6,545 nucleotides of DNA from Candidatus Bathyarchaeota archaeon. GTDB lineage: Archaea > Thermoproteota > Bathyarchaeia > TCS64. The notes beneath the pieces are model-generated. The model saw nothing but the letters and a program-made list of their open reading frames with translations. It ran no database searches and was not told the origin of the DNA. Shown piece after piece: positions 1 to 6,139 of this stretch. A program made the position numbers and the translations under genes. How positions within the stretch are numbered: position 1 is the first letter of the stretch; the number at the start of each line of letters is the position of its first letter. The DNA lies in the NCBI GenBank assembly GCA_020697635.1, contig JAEHCT010000075.1:1-6545 (forward strand). The letters run 5' to 3'.

Positions 1-656
1 TCGTCATCCTCACCGACATGACCAACTACGCCGAGGCCCTTAGAGCCATCAGCATCGCACGGGAGGAGATCCCAACGAGGAAGGGATATCCAGGTTACCT
101 CTACAGCGACCTGGCGACGATCTACGAGAGGGCGGGTAGGATCACCGGAAGATCAGGATCAGTGACTCTGATGCCGATCCTCTCGATGCCCGCCGGCGAC
201 ATCACCCACCCTGTCCCAGATCTGACAGGTTACATCACCGAGGGCCAGCTCATCCTACAGAGGGAGCTCTCCCTCAGGGGAATCTACCCGCCGATGAACC
301 CCCTCCCCAGCCTGTCCAGGCTGATGAAGGACGGCATCGGCGCAGAGACCACCCGGGAGGACCACAGCGACGTCTCCAACCAGCTCTACATGGCCTACGC
401 CGAGGGGACGAGGGCCCGGGGCCTGGTCAGGATCGTCGGCGTCGTGGGCCTCAGCGAGCGGGAGAGGACCTGGCTGGAGTTCGCCGACAGGTTCGAGAAC
501 GAGTTCGTCAAGCAGGGTCCCTACGAGAACAGGAGCGTCGAGCAGACCTTGGAGATCGCATGGGATCTGCTCTCCATCCTGCCCGAGGAGGACCTGATAA
601 GGGTTAGAGAGGCGTATATCAACAAGTACCATCCCGCCCACAAGAGTGAAAAATAG
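1..656 (+). CDS. atpB: A-type ATP synthase subunit B, C-terminal part (5' end outside window)
   Basis: This is the last 217 residues (reading frame from base 3) of the non-catalytic, nucleotide-binding-type head subunit B of the archaeal A/V-ATPase. B alternates with catalytic subunit A in the A3B3 hexamer on the cytoplasmic side. Family hallmarks are seen in order: TNYAEALR, the GYPGYLYSDLATIYERAGR block, the DITHPVPDLTGYITEGQ block, GIYPP, then LPSLSRLM and TREDH. The arginine of SLSRLM (codon 318-320) matches the arginine finger that B contributes to the catalytic A/B interface. The tail ENRS...TLEIAWDLL...INKYHP is typical. Full-length B is about 460 residues, so roughly the N-terminal half with the beta-barrel and P-loop-like region lies to the left. 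An internal ATG at position 18 is not the real start, because conserved sequence (VILTD) continues upstream of it. atpD follows after 2 nt. Recognition is firm. Confidence 0.97.
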   Translation, partial: VILTDMTNYAEALRAISIAREEIPTRKGYPGYLYSDLATIYERAGRITGRSGSVTLMPILSMPAGDITHPVPDLTGYITEGQLILQRELSLRGIYPPMNPLPSLSRLMKDGIGAETTREDHSDVSNQLYMAYAEGTRARGLVRIVGVVGLSERERTWLEFADRFENEFVKQGPYENRSVEQTLEIAWDLLSILPEEDLIRVREAYINKYHPAHKSEK

Positions 657-658
657 CC

Positions 659-1279
659 TTGTCCGCCACGACTGGAGTCCGGCCCACAAAGGGCTACCTC
701 ATGGAGATGAAGAGGCGGATCGGCTTCATAGAGCGGGGGACCGAGTTCCTCAAGCTGAAGAGGGACCACCTCGCCAAGGAGCTCACCACCTCCATAGACG
801 TGCTGAAGGGGAGGCGCAGCAAGCTGCTAGAGGACCTCCGGATCGCTTACAGGGCGGTCACCGCCGCCTACATCTCCTTGGGCCCGACGGAGGTGAGGAG
901 CCAGGCGAGCTCCATCAAGAGCCGCCTCGAGTTGGAGGTCCTCCCCCGGAGCGTCATGGGGGTCCGCTACCCGTACATCAAGGTGGAGAAGGAGCCCCAG
1001 ATCACGGGGGAGCTGGACATCACCCTGAGCGAGGCGGCGGAGAAGGTCCTGGGTATCCTTGAGGATATCCTCCAGCTCGCCGAGTTCGAGGCCCGGGCGG
1101 AGAGGATTGCGGACGAGCTGGGGAAGACGAACAGGAAGGTGAACGCCCTGGAGAACACGATCATCCCCCGCTACAGGCAGGTCATCAAGTTCATAGAGGA
1201 CAAGCTGGACGAGGAGAGCCTGGAGGAACTGGTTAGGATGAAGCTAATCGGGGGTGCGCTGGCACGGCGTCGCGAGTGA
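659..1279 (+). CDS. atpD: A-type ATP synthase subunit D (central rotor stalk)
   Basis: This gene encodes 206 residues, the usual length for subunit D, the long antiparallel coiled coil that forms the rotor axle inside the A3B3 head and transmits torque to subunit C and the K ring. The N-terminal helix (about residues 10-75) has the pattern PTKGYLMEMKRRIGFIERG..FLKLKRD, matching the family's basic coiled-coil start. The short middle region includes GVRYPYI. The C-terminal helix (about 125-197) contains the hallmark NRKVNALEN..IPRY..VIKFIEDKLDE. The start is taken as TTG 659, two bases after the atpB stop, because the conserved PTK segment lies upstream of the only nearby ATGs (701 and 707). 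No clear Shine-Dalgarno is visible, so translational coupling to atpB is likely. The stop overlaps the atpC start by 4 nt. The function is firm; the exact start is less certain. Confidence 0.95.
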   Translation: MSATTGVRPTKGYLMEMKRRIGFIERGTEFLKLKRDHLAKELTTSIDVLKGRRSKLLEDLRIAYRAVTAAYISLGPTEVRSQASSIKSRLELEVLPRSVMGVRYPYIKVEKEPQITGELDITLSEAAEKVLGILEDILQLAEFEARAERIADELGKTNRKVNALENTIIPRYRQVIKFIEDKLDEESLEELVRMKLIGGALARRRE

Positions 1280-2310
1280 GCCCCGGCCTCGACTACGTGG
1301 TCATCAGGAGCCACGCCCTCATGGGGGACCTCCTGACCCCGGAGCAGATGCGCGCCCTAGCCGAGAGGGAGAGCCTCGAAGCCTTCGTGGAGCAGCTGGC
1401 TGATACACCCTACGGCGAGATATCCATCGGAATGGAGGGCGACGTCTCCATCGCCCTGGAGAAGGTCTTCTACCAGAAGTTCATCGAGCGCATGATGGGG
1501 ATCGTGGACCTGGCGCCGACCAACATCGGAGACTTCCTCCAGTCCTACTACTACCTGAGGTTCGAGGTCATCAACCTCAAACGCATATTCAGAGGCAAGT
1601 TCAGCGGCATACCGATCCCCCAGGTCGTGGGGTCCCTCATACCAATGATGCCCTACAAGGTCGAGAGCTACGGGGAGATCGTGGAGGCGGAGACTTTCGA
1701 GGACGCCGTAAGGAGGCTTGAAGGCACTCCATATGCCCCCCTCATCTCAAGCCTGGAGCTCTCTGAGAAGTACGACGCCCTCTGGCCCGTAGAGATAGCC
1801 CTGAACTATCTGAGCACCAGGGCGGTCTTCAAGTCTCTGGAGAGGCTCCCCCAGAGCGACAGGGGGCTGGTTCGGAGGGTCGTCCAGGTCGAGGCCGACG
1901 TCGAGAACTTCCTCGTCGCGGCGAAGCAGAGGAGCGCCCGCGAAGACGCTCACAGCCCCGAGGAGATGTTTCCCGTGACTTACGGAATAGGCCTCGACAT
2001 GCTCAGGGAGGCCATAGAGGCGGATGACATCAAGGCCGTCATCCAAGGCCTCAACCCGCCCTATGACGAGATCCTGGCCCCCCTATACGAGGGGGACGTG
2101 GCCCTCATCAGGAGCCGACTCCGCCAGCACGTCTACGACATCGCCAAGAGGGGGCGCGCAGCGAACGATTTTGGCTTCAACGTCGTCATGGCGTATCTCA
2201 TCTTCAGCGAGATAGAGAAGGACGACCTCGTCGGCGTTGCTTGGGGGAAGACCCAGGGAATCGCCGCCGAGGACATCTTGAAATATCTGGCCATCCCCAA
2301 CTTCGTTTAG
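1276..2310 (+). CDS. atpC: A-type ATP synthase subunit C (AC39/d-type socket subunit)
   Basis: This gene encodes 344 residues, typical of the V-ATPase d / A-ATPase C family. This funnel-shaped helical protein sits on top of the proteolipid ring and couples it to the D/F central stalk. The N-terminal part has the family pattern YVVIRSHALMGDLLTPEQMR. The middle part includes FLQSYYYLRFEVINLKRIFRGK, a conserved helix (the family often has D/E-x-x-N-L-K here). The C-terminal block has MAYLIFSEIEKDDL and GVAWGKTQGIAAEDILKYL (about residues 302-338), which is the strongest signature. The GTG start at 1276 overlaps the atpD TGA stop (GTGA), a classic translational-coupling junction. In many archaeal operons atpC lies upstream of atpF-A-B; here it is placed after atpD. 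It is the last gene of the plus-strand unit in this window. No frame damage is seen. Confidence 0.95.
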   Translation: MSPGLDYVVIRSHALMGDLLTPEQMRALAERESLEAFVEQLADTPYGEISIGMEGDVSIALEKVFYQKFIERMMGIVDLAPTNIGDFLQSYYYLRFEVINLKRIFRGKFSGIPIPQVVGSLIPMMPYKVESYGEIVEAETFEDAVRRLEGTPYAPLISSLELSEKYDALWPVEIALNYLSTRAVFKSLERLPQSDRGLVRRVVQVEADVENFLVAAKQRSAREDAHSPEEMFPVTYGIGLDMLREAIEADDIKAVIQGLNPPYDEILAPLYEGDVALIRSRLRQHVYDIAKRGRAANDFGFNVVMAYLIFSEIEKDDLVGVAWGKTQGIAAEDILKYLAIPNFV

Positions 2311-2443
2311 ACATTCATCCCCTGTTTCTGGAGCCTTGTTTCCCCCAGAAGATGTTACACTGAACCATTGTTGGTTGATGAAAAAATCGCTGATCTTAAT
2401 AGAATTAACTAGTTGTAAAAAGAGAAATGGTGTGCCGGAAAGG
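2311..2443. other. convergent intergenic region between atpC and atpK
   Basis: This 133-nt AT-rich stretch separates the 3' ends of atpC (+) and atpK (-). It contains a small inverted repeat (AACCA at 2363-2367 and TGGTT at 2372-2376, 4-nt loop), which is too short to call a firm hairpin. Two A-runs (2381-2386 and 2417-2421) read as T-tracts on the minus strand. No strong T-tract is seen for the plus strand, so where atpC transcription ends is unclear. Confidence 0.5.
2380..2421 (-). terminator. probable T-tract terminator of atpK
   Basis: On the minus strand, about 20-60 nt after the atpK stop, two oligo-T runs occur (T5 at 2421-2417 and T6 at 2386-2381). Archaeal RNA polymerase terminates at such T-rich stretches without needing a hairpin. 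Position and strand fit; no direct proof. Confidence 0.4.
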
Positions 2444-3064
2444 CTAGCCTATCAGTAGGATCGCCACGATCAATCCGTAGATGGCCAAACCTTCTCCGAG
2501 GGCTACGAAGAGCAGAGACCAGATCGAGAGCTCGGGCTTCTCTATCAGCATCTCAGCGCCCGCCTTGACGGCCGTCATGATGCACAGGGCGGCCGCGAAC
2601 CCGGAACCGATCATGGTCAGAGCTCCCATCAGAAGCCCCCATGCAGATTCAGGTATCATACCACTTTCACCTCCACCTATTAATATAAAGAGTATACTTC
2701 CAAGAATTACAATCGCAGTCACAGCTCCCCACGAGCCCATGCTGTCCAGCGCTCCTCTGATGCTCTTTTCATCTCCACCGCTCTTGGCTACTGAGGTCAT
2801 TAGCACAAGTGCGAGCATGGAGATGATCCCCGCGAATAGTATTATTGTTGGACTGACGGTCTCCGTCGTGAACATCAGTCCCGCTAGGAAGCCGTAGAAG
2901 ATTAGCAGTGCTCCAAAGAGACTCAGGGACGAGCCCCAGACAGAGGCTCTTCCCTTCTCGACGGCTGTAGATGCGCTGATTGTGGAACCGTGTGTAATGC
3001 ACCATGCGGCAGCGACGATGCTAGCGACGACAGTGAGTGCTGCGGGTAGCAAGTTTTCGATCAC
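2444..3064 (-). CDS. atpK: A-type ATP synthase subunit K, triple-hairpin proteolipid with a single ion-binding glutamate
   Basis: This is the rotor-ring proteolipid (c/K subunit) that carries ions across the membrane. It has 206 residues from a GTG start and six predicted helices (about 5-25, 46-65, 71-92, 109-130, 141-162, 183-204), i.e. three hairpins. The third is canonical: KAGAEMLIEKPEL loop, then LFVALGEGLAIYGLIVAIL, with ion-site Glu191. Aligning hairpin 1 on Trp43/Tyr57/Gly58 puts Ala52 at the glutamate position. Aligning hairpin 2 on Trp112 puts Leu121 there (Thr116 in an alternative register). No Asp or Glu lies within TM2 or TM4. No Thr-Gln pair like the Na+ ligands of Enterococcus NtpK is seen, so H+ is favoured, as an inference. 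The GTG at 3064 is chosen because GGGAGGTGG sits 2 nt upstream; a longer frame from TTG 3151 adds a polar, family-unlike leader starting too close to the TATA-like element. Single-hairpin K is about 70-100 residues, so this is a triplicated form. It is transcribed separately from atpI. Confidence 0.93.
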   Translation of the reverse strand: MIENLLPAALTVVASIVAAAWCITHGSTISASTAVEKGRASVWGSSLSLFGALLIFYGFLAGLMFTTETVSPTIILFAGIISMLALVLMTSVAKSGGDEKSIRGALDSMGSWGAVTAIVILGSILFILIGGGESGMIPESAWGLLMGALTMIGSGFAAALCIMTAVKAGAEMLIEKPELSIWSLLFVALGEGLAIYGLIVAILLIG

Positions 3065-3075
3065 ATCCACCTCCC
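3065..3075 (-). promoter_or_regulatory. strong Shine-Dalgarno that sets the atpK start
   Basis: The minus strand reads GGGAGGTGGAT followed directly by GTG (3064). The GGAGG core is 5 nt from the start codon, matching the anti-SD sequence CACCTCC. It is the strongest ribosome-binding site seen in the window and fits a subunit needed in many copies per enzyme. Confidence 0.8.
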
Positions 3076-3156
3076 TTGAAGTTGCCGACCGTGGGGGACG
3101 ATTAACGTCATCATTTGTAACTTCCCACCTTGTTCTGGTATCAATGCCCAATTCAG

Positions 3157-3170
3157 CATATAACTTTTTT
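3157..3170 (-). promoter_or_regulatory. probable TATA box/BRE of atpK
   Basis: On the minus strand an A-run (BRE-like purines) precedes GTTATATG (3164-3157), an archaeal TATA-like element in the atpI-atpK gap. A start site about 25 nt downstream (around 3135) would give a leader of roughly 70 nt before the GTG at 3064. Confidence 0.5.
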
Positions 3171-3188
3171 CACAAGGATAACTATCGG

Positions 3189-3195
3189 AAAAAAA
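3189..3195 (-). terminator. probable T-tract terminator of atpI
   Basis: A run of seven T on the minus strand lies 12 nt after the atpI stop and before the atpK TATA-like element. This suggests that atpI transcription can end here and atpK is transcribed independently, although read-through is possible. Confidence 0.4.
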
Positions 3196-3207
3196 GGAAG
3201 GTTCAGG

Positions 3208-5199
3208 CTAGGATTTTCTGATCCTGAGCCTGTAGGGTCTGAAGGGGACGCCGTCGCCTTGGTAGAACTTGCCCATGAACTCGTAGTAGAGCAGCCTCAG
3301 GGACTGTACACCGCTCGACATGAACTCGAAGCTCATCGCGATTAGGTTCATCAGGATGAGGCTCGGGATGTCCCCCATGAAGCCGGCCAGCTGGTGGGCC
3401 GCGCCGGCCAGGCTGGCGTGGGCGAGGGCGAATGCGACGATACGGAGGAAGGAGAAGAGGTTGGCGAGGCCCTCGACGAAGGTCATGAGGAGCGCTCCCA
3501 CCCCCTCGCCGATCACCTCGATGCTGAAGTGTCCTCCCGCCACGGCCGCGATGATGGGTTCCAGCATCGCCAAGAGCATTCCGCCCAGCATGACGTAGAA
3601 TCCCCAGAAACTCATGACGCTGATAAAGTCGCCGGTCTTGATGAACTGCATGGCTGACATGTAGAGGCCAGCGACGTAGAGGATCATGCCGAGGCCGTGC
3701 TCCCCCAGGACGCCCCACTTGTGCCCTCCCTTCCACTGGTTGATGGCGCCGAGGACCAACCCGAATATGATCTCGACGGCCGCGATCTTGAAAACCCACT
3801 TCATCAGCGTGGTCGTCTCGTTGATGGGGTTCGGCATGAACTGGTGATGGTTGAACAGGAGCCCCTCCTTGAGGAAGATCGAGTCGTACCCGATGCCGAA
3901 AATGATGGCGAATATGCCCATAGGTATGAATAGGGCTCCCAGCTTCGACGCCATGCCCTTCTTGTATGTCCGGGTTATGATCAACCCGGCGAGGAGGAAC
4001 ACCGCACCCTGCCCTATGTCACCAAACATCAGACCGAACTGGAAGCTGAAGATGAGGACTGTGATATACATGGGGTTTACCTCGAGGGCAGAGGGCCACC
4101 CGCGAAGGGAGGTCAGCGTCCAAGCGGGCTGAAGCATCGGAGGCTTCATGACAGGCTGCGGCGTCGGGATGGCGTGTTCATCGTGCCCTGGTTTCTCATA
4201 TTGTACGAAGAACAGTTCACCGGTCTTCTCTTCAAGATCGTCCTTGATTTCTTCTAAGATATGCACCTTATCTTCATCGATCCACCCTTGAATGACGCTT
4301 AACAGCCTCGTCCTGACAACGGGGATCGTTTCATTGGACATTATTCTCAATATGTAATCTAGGAACTTCGCTTTATCCACCAGTGGGGTATACAGGTCTT
4401 CCTCATCTCTGCTGGTAATCTTCTGGATTTTCTTGATCTGTTCTTTGATTACTTCGTCTTCTTCTTCTTTCTCGACTAGGAGCTGAAGTTTTACAACCTC
4501 TTCCTCATATTCGTTCAATACCTTCTCGCGCATTCCGGGATCTAATGCGAGGAGGATATCGCCGGTGCTCAGCACGTCGAAAACGTCTTTGACTTCGAAA
4601 ATTATGAAGAGGGTCGAGATCCAACCTTCCCTCTCCTCGGGACCAAAAACAAATATGTACCCTGTATCTTTCGAAATTTCAATCACTTTATAGCTGATAT
4701 CATCAAATCTCTGAAGGTGTTCGGCAAGCCGTTCTATGAGGTTGAGGTTCACCGCTCCGACAGCCAGGCATCTCCGCATCTCCTCGGGCTCCAGCGCTCT
4801 GACTCTTTCAAGCCGTGCCCGCGCATCCATGAGCTTTTGCTCTCTCTCTCTCTGAATGTTGGCTTGTTCCGCCTTACCTTCCATCAGCTTCTCCTTGAAA
4901 TCATCCAAAGTAATGAGAAAATCTTCCACTGTTCCCTCGGGGTCATCTACAAATCGTTTTAGTTCAACCGTAGAGAGATCCGTTGTCTTTTGGTCGGGGA
5001 GTCCAATTTCAACGAGGTCCTGATATGCTTGATGGTATTTTTCATAGAGAGCTTTGAAATCTGCGGTTCTCTCACCTTCTTTGAGCCTCTCAAACTCTAC
5101 TCCCGTCACGTCTTTTAACTGGACAACCCGTGACCTACTGATTTCCTCTAATAATAAATGCTCGTGCTCTGGGGCTGCGATGATGGTGAACTTCTTCAT
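3208..5199 (-). CDS. atpI: A-type ATP synthase subunit I (a-subunit, membrane stator)
   Basis: This gene encodes 663 residues, normal for the V-ATPase a / A-ATPase I family. Subunit I anchors the peripheral stalks and provides the two ion half-channels against the K ring. The N-terminal soluble arm (about 1-340) is charged and coiled-coil-like (for example around 105-135 and 230-265). The membrane domain (about 375-640) has 7-8 helices and includes FGLMFGDIGQGAVFL. Channel residues are present: LFSFLRIVAFALAHASL gives Arg586 and His594, and SFEFMSSGVQSLRLLYYEFMGKFY gives Glu625 and Arg635. Their spacing matches yeast Vph1 R735/H743 and E789/R799. The end of the protein (GKFYQGDGVPFRPYRL) is typical. 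The start is ATG 5199; an in-frame TTG lies one codon upstream. No Shine-Dalgarno is seen, and a TATA-like element at 5230-5238 predicts a very short leader. Base composition changes near 4200, at the boundary between the soluble and membrane domains. No atpH precedes it, unlike many archaeal operons. Confidence 0.96.
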   Translation of the reverse strand: MKKFTIIAAPEHEHLLLEEISRSRVVQLKDVTGVEFERLKEGERTADFKALYEKYHQAYQDLVEIGLPDQKTTDLSTVELKRFVDDPEGTVEDFLITLDDFKEKLMEGKAEQANIQREREQKLMDARARLERVRALEPEEMRRCLAVGAVNLNLIERLAEHLQRFDDISYKVIEISKDTGYIFVFGPEEREGWISTLFIIFEVKDVFDVLSTGDILLALDPGMREKVLNEYEEEVVKLQLLVEKEEEDEVIKEQIKKIQKITSRDEEDLYTPLVDKAKFLDYILRIMSNETIPVVRTRLLSVIQGWIDEDKVHILEEIKDDLEEKTGELFFVQYEKPGHDEHAIPTPQPVMKPPMLQPAWTLTSLRGWPSALEVNPMYITVLIFSFQFGLMFGDIGQGAVFLLAGLIITRTYKKGMASKLGALFIPMGIFAIIFGIGYDSIFLKEGLLFNHHQFMPNPINETTTLMKWVFKIAAVEIIFGLVLGAINQWKGGHKWGVLGEHGLGMILYVAGLYMSAMQFIKTGDFISVMSFWGFYVMLGGMLLAMLEPIIAAVAGGHFSIEVIGEGVGALLMTFVEGLANLFSFLRIVAFALAHASLAGAAHQLAGFMGDIPSLILMNLIAMSFEFMSSGVQSLRLLYYEFMGKFYQGDGVPFRPYRLRIRKS

Positions 5200-5499
5200 C
5201 AACGTGAATCAATTACAAACGACTGTTTTCTATTAAAGGTTTTTTGCACAATTACTCCGTCTCTCATATCTTATAGGAAGTTAATTTTTCAAGTAAAATT
5301 ATCTCAACAGCGTGTTCTCATTTAGATGATTCATTTTTTAAAAAAGAGTTCTCTCGGGGGATTCAAAGTAATAATATGCGTCGTTGTCTAGATAAACCGA
5401 CACGCTCTTCATGTGCCATTATTGTCCGAGTGTACCCATTGAATGGTATTTCCTGTCGCCTTCACCTTCCTCAACGAATAAACTAATTCCTGTGGTAAT
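5200..5499. other. intergenic region between atpI and the small membrane-protein gene
   Basis: This 300-nt AT-rich stretch holds the atpI promoter (5230-5246) and a T6A6 run (5334-5345). The T6A6 run could serve as a T-tract terminator in either direction, for instance for the minus-strand gene ending at 5500. A 24-codon minus-strand frame (5412-5338) is present but has no support. No RNA gene or repeat array was recognised. Confidence 0.4.
5230..5246 (-). promoter_or_regulatory. probable BRE/TATA of atpI
   Basis: The minus strand reads AAAAAACC then TTTAATAG, about 31-39 nt upstream of the atpI ATG at 5199. Initiation about 26 nt downstream of the box would fall near 5207, giving a leader under 10 nt. 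This agrees with the absence of a ribosome-binding site. Confidence 0.5.
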
Positions 5500-5727
5500 C
5501 TATGATGCTTTTATCTGGCTCATCTTCTTGGATATCCATATGACCATGAGCGTGTATTGGACTATCAGGACAATGATGATCGGGATGGCGACCCTAGCAA
5601 CTCCAGGCGTCCTCCACAGTATCAGGGGTATGGCGATGACCATTCCGACTACTGGTAGCATGAGGATGGCTAACAGGGTCCAGCGATTTTTCCTCATGAC
5701 ATCCGCGAAGTTGGAAGGGGCGCTCAT
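5500..5727 (-). CDS. small two-helix membrane protein, function unknown
   Basis: This gene encodes 75 residues, and no family was recognised. A short basic N-terminus (about 1-16, ending MRKNRW) precedes a hydrophobic helix at about 17-38 (LLAILMLPVVGMVIAIPLIL). A short basic loop (WRTPGVAR) leads to a second helix at about 46-64 (VAIPIIIVLIVQYTLMVIWI), and the tail is lysine-containing (SKKMSQIKAS). The hairpin topology is clear; which face the ends lie on cannot be settled, because the loop and both ends are basic. The gene is supported by an ATG start with TTTATCTA at -33 to -26 from it, the spacing expected for a leaderless archaeal mRNA, and by the lack of a Shine-Dalgarno. It is co-oriented with atpI and atpK but has its own promoter. 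A role with the ATPase is possible from position only; there is no sequence evidence for it. Confidence 0.7.
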   Translation of the reverse strand: MSAPSNFADVMRKNRWTLLAILMLPVVGMVIAIPLILWRTPGVARVAIPIIIVLIVQYTLMVIWISKKMSQIKAS

Positions 5728-6139
5728 TTTCTACTATGCACTGTTGTACAAATAGATAAATGATACCTAAATATGCTGCCCCTCCAAACCCTGAGAGCTA
5801 ATTATCGAGGGTCCACGTACGAACCGTTGTAGAAATCAATATTGCTCCAAGCTAAATATAAGGAGTTAACGTTATGATTATTTTGGAGTCGCGTTTTCCT
5901 CTCCAACTTCGATATGTTTGCCATTGAATCGTCTTGTAAGTGTCTCAGTTGTAGCTGGTCATCTACCGACGGTACTCCCACCCCCCTCGCGTGGTAGTCA
6001 GCGACGTTGCCTCAGTCCGCTTGGAGTCCTCCGATCTTAACTCGACCTATTATAACCTTCAAAAAATCTCTATCTCAGGAATTACAATCTTGCGTTGATA
6101 CCAAAGATTTTTCCTTCTTGACTGGAAATAACCCTCGAC
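5728..6139. other. 412-nt intergenic region with a GC-rich patch
   Basis: The left part (5761-5940) is AT-rich. A GC-rich patch (about 5961-6040) contains an odd palindrome (TACCG-A-CGGTA, 5964-5974). It also has a possible hairpin of 7 out of 8 pairs (5974-5981 with 5991-5998, 9-nt loop). A TATA-like CTATTATAACC at 6047-6057 could serve either strand. A 59-codon minus-strand frame (5981-5802, GTG start) crosses the region but has no recognisable product. No tRNA, rRNA or repeat array was recognised. Confidence 0.4.
5751..5760 (-). promoter_or_regulatory. TATA box for the leaderless small membrane-protein gene
   Basis: The minus strand reads TTTATCTATT, whose first eight bases are 33 to 26 nt upstream of the ATG at 5727. 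Archaeal TATA boxes centre about 26-30 nt before the start site, so transcription should begin at or next to the A of the ATG. Confidence 0.55.

Noticed and set aside
255..689. 144-codon minus-strand frame antisense to atpB
   Set aside because: It is antisense to a firmly identified gene and its translation has no family signature.
646..1062. 138-codon plus-strand frame overlapping atpD
   Set aside because: Its Gly/Pro/His/Glu-rich translation is typical of an off-frame read of GC-rich coding DNA; atpD in the other frame is certain.
3065..3151. N-terminal extension of atpK from a TTG at 3151 (29 extra residues)
   Set aside because: The extension is polar and unlike the family, begins too close to the TATA-like element, and overlaps the strong Shine-Dalgarno that serves the GTG at 3064.
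3203..3799. 198-codon minus-strand frame overlapping the 3' part of atpI
   Set aside because: It is a shifted frame of atpI in GC-rich DNA, with Arg/His/Pro-rich low-complexity translation and no recognisable domain.
5338..5412. 24-residue minus-strand ORF (MKSVSVYLDN...) upstream of atpI
   Set aside because: It is too short, has no ribosome site or well-placed promoter, and no known family.
5802..5981. 59-residue minus-strand ORF in the intergenic region
   Set aside because: Its length could arise by chance, the start is weak, and the composition is Asn-rich without motifs. It is noted in the findings but not called a gene.
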